Below are positions 62,159 through 64,000 of a DNA stretch of 64,000 bases, in pieces. The DNA comes from Flavobacterium cellulosilyticum. GTDB taxonomy: Bacteria; Bacteroidota; Bacteroidia; Flavobacteriales; Flavobacteriaceae. The notes below the pieces were generated by a model. That model was not told where the DNA came from. It ran no database searches and was given only the letters and a program-made list of their open reading frames with translations. The first letter of the stretch is position 1, and each line of letters begins with the position of its first letter. The position numbers were made by a program, and so were the translations under genes. Location of the stretch: NCBI RefSeq assembly GCF_004349355.1, contig NZ_SMFK01000001.1, positions 857,393 through 921,392 on the forward strand, in the 5' to 3' direction.

Positions 62159-64000
62159 ATGAAAACAATGAAAAATTGCTTACTCTTAGGATTACTGTTA
62201 TTGGTAGTTTCGACGGTATTTTCACAAGGAAAAATCACTGGAACTGTCACAGATGGTCAAAACTCATTGCCTGGGACAAACGTTGCTATTAAAGGAGCAA
62301 AAGCGGGTACATCGACGGATTTTGACGGAAAATTTTCTATTAACACAACTACTAATTCAGGGGAATTAGTTATTTCTTTTATTGGTTTTGAACCTAAGAC
62401 AGTTAAGTTTAGCGTTTCTAATGGAGGAACTCAGAACTTAGGAACTCTTGTTTTGATTTCTAACTCAAATGAATTAAATGAAGTTGTAGTTACCTCTGGA
62501 GTTATAGATTATGCGAAAGACAGAAAAACTCCTGTTGCCGTTTCTACTATTAAAGCAGCTGAAATTCAAGAAAAATTAGGGACTCAGGAATTTCCTGAAA
62601 TTCTAAAAAACACACCTTCAGTATATGTAACTAAACAAGGAGGTGGTTTTGGAGATTCAAGAATTAATATTCGTGGATTTGATCAAAAAAATATTGCTGT
62701 AATGATCAATGGAGTTCCAGTAAACGATATGGAAAATAGTTCAGTATACTGGAGTAACTGGGCAGGTTTGTCAGATGTAACTTCAGCAATGCAAGTTCAA
62801 AGAGGACTAGGTTCTTCTAAATTGGCAATTTCATCTGTTGGAGGAACAATCAATGTTATTACAAAATCATCTGATATGAAAGAGGGTGGTGCTTTTTCTT
62901 CAGGTTTTGGTAATGCAAATTATTTAAAAGTTCAAGGTTCTTATAATACTGGATTGTTGAAAAATGGTCTTTCTGCTTCTGTTTTGTTGAGTTCAACAAG
63001 TGGCGATGGATATATTGATGGAACTAACTTTGAAGGACAAAATTACTATATAGCCTTAGGCTACAAGCCAAGTGCTAAACATGATATTCAGGTTACTTTT
63101 ACAGGTGCTCCGCAATGGCATAATCAAAGAAGTACTTGGATAAACATTGCTACTTACCAAAAATATGGTAGTGTTGACAAACCAAACACAAAGTATAACT
63201 CTGATTGGGGTACTTTAAATGGTGAACAATATGATATGAAAAGAAATTTTTATCACAAACCGGTAGCTTCGATCAATTGGGATTATAAAATTAATGAAAC
63301 TACAAAATTATCTACTATATTCTACGGATCTTGGGGTCGTGGTGGAGGAACTTCTGGAGCGGGTGGAGCCTTAGGTAATAATTATTTAAGTGCTGCCTTT
63401 AGAACTGCAGGTGGTTTAGTTGATTATGATAAAATTGTTGCTTGGAATACAGGTATGCCAGTAAGTATCAATGGTGTTATGAAAACAAGAACGAAATCAA
63501 CATCACCTACAGTAGCAGGTCAGACACCTTTTACCGGTTTTATAAATGAATTTAGTTCTGGTAGTGCTGCTGTTACTACAACAGGATTTTCTAGAACATC
63601 TTCTATAAATTCTCATGACTGGTATGGTGGAATAGTAAGTTTAAATAAAAAATTATCTAATACATTAGTTTTAGATTTTGGTATAGATGCAAGAACATAC
63701 AAAGGATATCACTTTACAAACATAAACTCATTATTGGGAGCAGGAGCTTTTCTTGATAAAACTAGTGATGTTAATAACAAAAATAAAATTGTTACTGAGC
63801 AATATTCTGCAAATCCTTCTATAAATCCTTTTTCACAAGCAGATACAAATGAAAAAATCTCATTCTACAGTTTAGGAAATGTTCGTTGGTATGGTGCTTT
63901 TACACAATTAGAATATTCTAAAGATAATCTAACTGCATTTGTTCAAGGAGCCGTTTCTCAACAAGCTTTCCAAAGAGTTGATGAATTTGTTTATTTGAAA
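62159..64000 (+). CDS. TonB-dependent receptor, SusC-like (partial)
   Basis: The frame is open to the right edge, so 614 residues are seen. A signal peptide ends near VFSQ. The N-terminal carboxypeptidase-like domain begins GKITGTVTDGQNSLPGTNV, then a plug domain containing NIRGFDQKNIAVMINGVPV, and then the start of the barrel. It imports a bound nutrient across the outer membrane using TonB energy. The partner (a SusD-like protein) is not seen and may follow. The substrate is unknown. Confidence 0.93.
   Translation, partial: MKTMKNCLLLGLLLLVVSTVFSQGKITGTVTDGQNSLPGTNVAIKGAKAGTSTDFDGKFSINTTTNSGELVISFIGFEPKTVKFSVSNGGTQNLGTLVLISNSNELNEVVVTSGVIDYAKDRKTPVAVSTIKAAEIQEKLGTQEFPEILKNTPSVYVTKQGGGFGDSRINIRGFDQKNIAVMINGVPVNDMENSSVYWSNWAGLSDVTSAMQVQRGLGSSKLAISSVGGTINVITKSSDMKEGGAFSSGFGNANYLKVQGSYNTGLLKNGLSASVLLSSTSGDGYIDGTNFEGQNYYIALGYKPSAKHDIQVTFTGAPQWHNQRSTWINIATYQKYGSVDKPNTKYNSDWGTLNGEQYDMKRNFYHKPVASINWDYKINETTKLSTIFYGSWGRGGGTSGAGGALGNNYLSAAFRTAGGLVDYDKIVAWNTGMPVSINGVMKTRTKSTSPTVAGQTPFTGFINEFSSGSAAVTTTGFSRTSSINSHDWYGGIVSLNKKLSNTLVLDFGIDARTYKGYHFTNINSLLGAGAFLDKTSDVNNKNKIVTEQYSANPSINPFSQADTNEKISFYSLGNVRWYGAFTQLEYSKDNLTAFVQGAVSQQAFQRVDEFVYLK

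Noticed and set aside
1..64000. tRNA or rRNA genes
   Set aside because: No cloverleaf with conserved GTTCRA loop or rRNA sequence was recognised by eye; a tRNAscan run would settle this.

Overview
The window looks like a piece of a Flavobacterium-type chromosome (Bacteroidota, Flavobacteriia). The evidence is low GC, promoters of the TAnnTTTG kind, few Shine-Dalgarno sequences, a complete bat (aerotolerance) operon, a PorZ-like type IX secretion protein with a sorting domain, an eukaryote-like isoleucyl-tRNA synthetase, and a SusC-like TonB receptor with an N-terminal carboxypeptidase-like domain.

Left part, about 1-13400, is accessory DNA. It opens with the end of a type I restriction subunit (HsdR), followed by an AAA ATPase plus subtilisin-like protease pair with the layout of the IetAS anti-phage/plasmid-stability system. 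Three small genes of mobile-element flavour follow (an unknown coiled-coil protein, an excisionase-like HTH protein, an unknown acidic protein). Next is about 1 kb without a credible gene, holding four consecutive large imperfect palindromes and repeated CCAACGC words. A minus-strand block encodes a DUF5675 protein, two small membrane proteins and a 267-residue unknown protein. Then come a cytoplasmic SNase-like nuclease, an unknown membrane protein, a truncated IS110 element with a strongly structured 5' leader (candidate bridge RNA), a HEPN-motif protein flanked by integron-like inverted repeats, and a ParDE toxin-antitoxin pair with a clear operator.

Middle part, 13600-41000, is mostly core metabolism: an ALDH7-type aldehyde dehydrogenase, metallophosphoesterase, SDR and aldo/keto reductase; the moxR-DUF58-batD-like-batABCDE operon (19.6-28.8 kb), which builds membrane-anchored von Willebrand A and TPR proteins facing the periplasm; pheS, gpsA, an aldehyde-detoxification pair (iron alcohol dehydrogenase and DJ-1-like lipoprotein) opposite a LysR regulator; and yicC-gmk-nadD.

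Right part, 41000-64000: gdhA, porZ, recO, ileS, a DksA-like protein without its zinc finger, lspA, glycerate kinase, 5-formyl-THF cyclo-ligase, an aspartoacylase-like protein, uvrC, a patatin/BamA-type outer-membrane protein, DUF3108, an M23 lipoprotein, pgi, and the start of a TonB-dependent receptor that runs off the window. Intergenic gaps carry clear hairpin terminators, many TAnnTTTG promoters and several flavobacterial simple-repeat families. No tRNA, rRNA or CRISPR array was recognised.
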